A stretch of 64,000 nt of DNA from Photobacterium sp. CCB-ST2H9 (GTDB lineage: Bacteria > Pseudomonadota > Gammaproteobacteria > Enterobacterales > Vibrionaceae): contig NZ_CP100426.1 of the NCBI RefSeq assembly GCF_023151555.2, positions 310,001 to 374,000 on the forward strand. Reading direction: 5' to 3'. Shown in pieces: positions 63,942 through 64,000 of the stretch. The number at the start of each line of letters is the position of its first letter. Within the stretch, counting starts at the first letter, position 1. The translations under genes were made by a program, and so were the position numbers. The notes below the pieces were generated by a model. It made no database searches. It saw only the letters and a list, made by a program, of their open reading frames with translations, and was not told the origin of the DNA.

Positions 63942-64000
63942 TCAGGCTTTTTCTGTTTCAGCCTGCTGATCTGCATTTTCCTGAGTAATAACTTCAGGGA
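63942..64000 (-). CDS. C-terminal end of an unidentified protein
   Basis: The last 18 codons of a gene that continues beyond the window, ending PEVITQENADQQAETEKA. The composition (Gln, Glu, Ala) suggests a charged, disordered tail. Too short to name. Confidence 0.5.
   Translation of the reverse strand, partial: PEVITQENADQQAETEKA

Noticed and set aside
1..64000. CRISPR arrays, tRNA, rRNA and prophage
   Set aside because: No regularly spaced repeats, cloverleaf sequences, rRNA-like stretches or phage gene runs were seen.

Overview
The window looks like chromosomal DNA of a marine gammaproteobacterium, most likely Vibrionaceae (Photobacterium or a near relative). This is inferred from gene content: a divergent hdfR/maoP pair, CheV, a fused OlsF acyltransferase, OvoA, a MalT-type lamB and malK/malEFG regulon, a YfcZ-type protein and an XrtA exopolysaccharide locus. 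Base composition looks moderate, genes are densely packed, and many intrinsic terminators are visible. I saw no rRNA, tRNA, CRISPR array, intact insertion sequence or prophage.

Layout. 1-9.4 kb: the tail of an exosortase A (XrtA/PEP-CTERM) exopolysaccharide locus (export protein, chain-length protein, tyrosine kinase, outer-membrane barrel, AAA ATPase), converging on the PrsK/PrsR two-component pair. Two small overlapping reading frames follow. 9.6-20.4 kb: housekeeping and lipid genes (bifunctional ornithine-lipid acyltransferase, META lipoprotein, ovothiol synthase OvoA with a Cys-rich companion, sterol-desaturase/SRPBCC pair, repeat protein, beta-hydroxyacid dehydrogenase). They include a short unit with a PhoB-like box, a 24-codon frame and a strong terminator. 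20.5-27.4 kb: an Aer-like MCP, isolated small genes, a TetR/hydrolase pair, PlsC, an NlpC/P60 lipoprotein and a YbaK-type deacylase. 27.5-34.7 kb: a DUF1704 (QEGLA) and ATP-grasp pair, maoP, hdfR, yjjG and cheV. 35-40.6 kb: an orphan type II thioesterase, DUF1223, a TetR gene with a frameshifted NAD-binding gene, and a beta-propeller-like lipoprotein. 40.6-46.9 kb: a second-type tryptophanyl-tRNA synthetase behind a Trp-Trp leader peptide, YceI/cytochrome b561, a HAD phosphatase, an EAL protein, and a Fur-box-controlled fagA-like/fumC operon. 47-61.4 kb: the maltodextrin regulon (glgX, lamB, malK, malE, malF, malG), interrupted by a PAS-AraC regulator and an unusual four-gene overlapping operon (BKACE, HemB-like, esterase, thiolase). 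61.9-64 kb: a diguanylate cyclase, a DUF1415 protein and the end of a further gene.

The strongest candidates for new biology are: (1) the trpS leader at 40657-40831, which encodes tandem Trp codons and contains a chain of mutually exclusive RNA pairings ending in a helix that would bury the trpS ribosome binding site; (2) the BKACE-HemB-esterase-thiolase operon, in which every junction overlaps and the HemB has non-canonical residues around its catalytic lysines; (3) the PhoB-box unit at 17.9-18.2 kb; and (4) a terminator inside the malK leader. Functions are read from motifs and family resemblance by eye. No database search was run.
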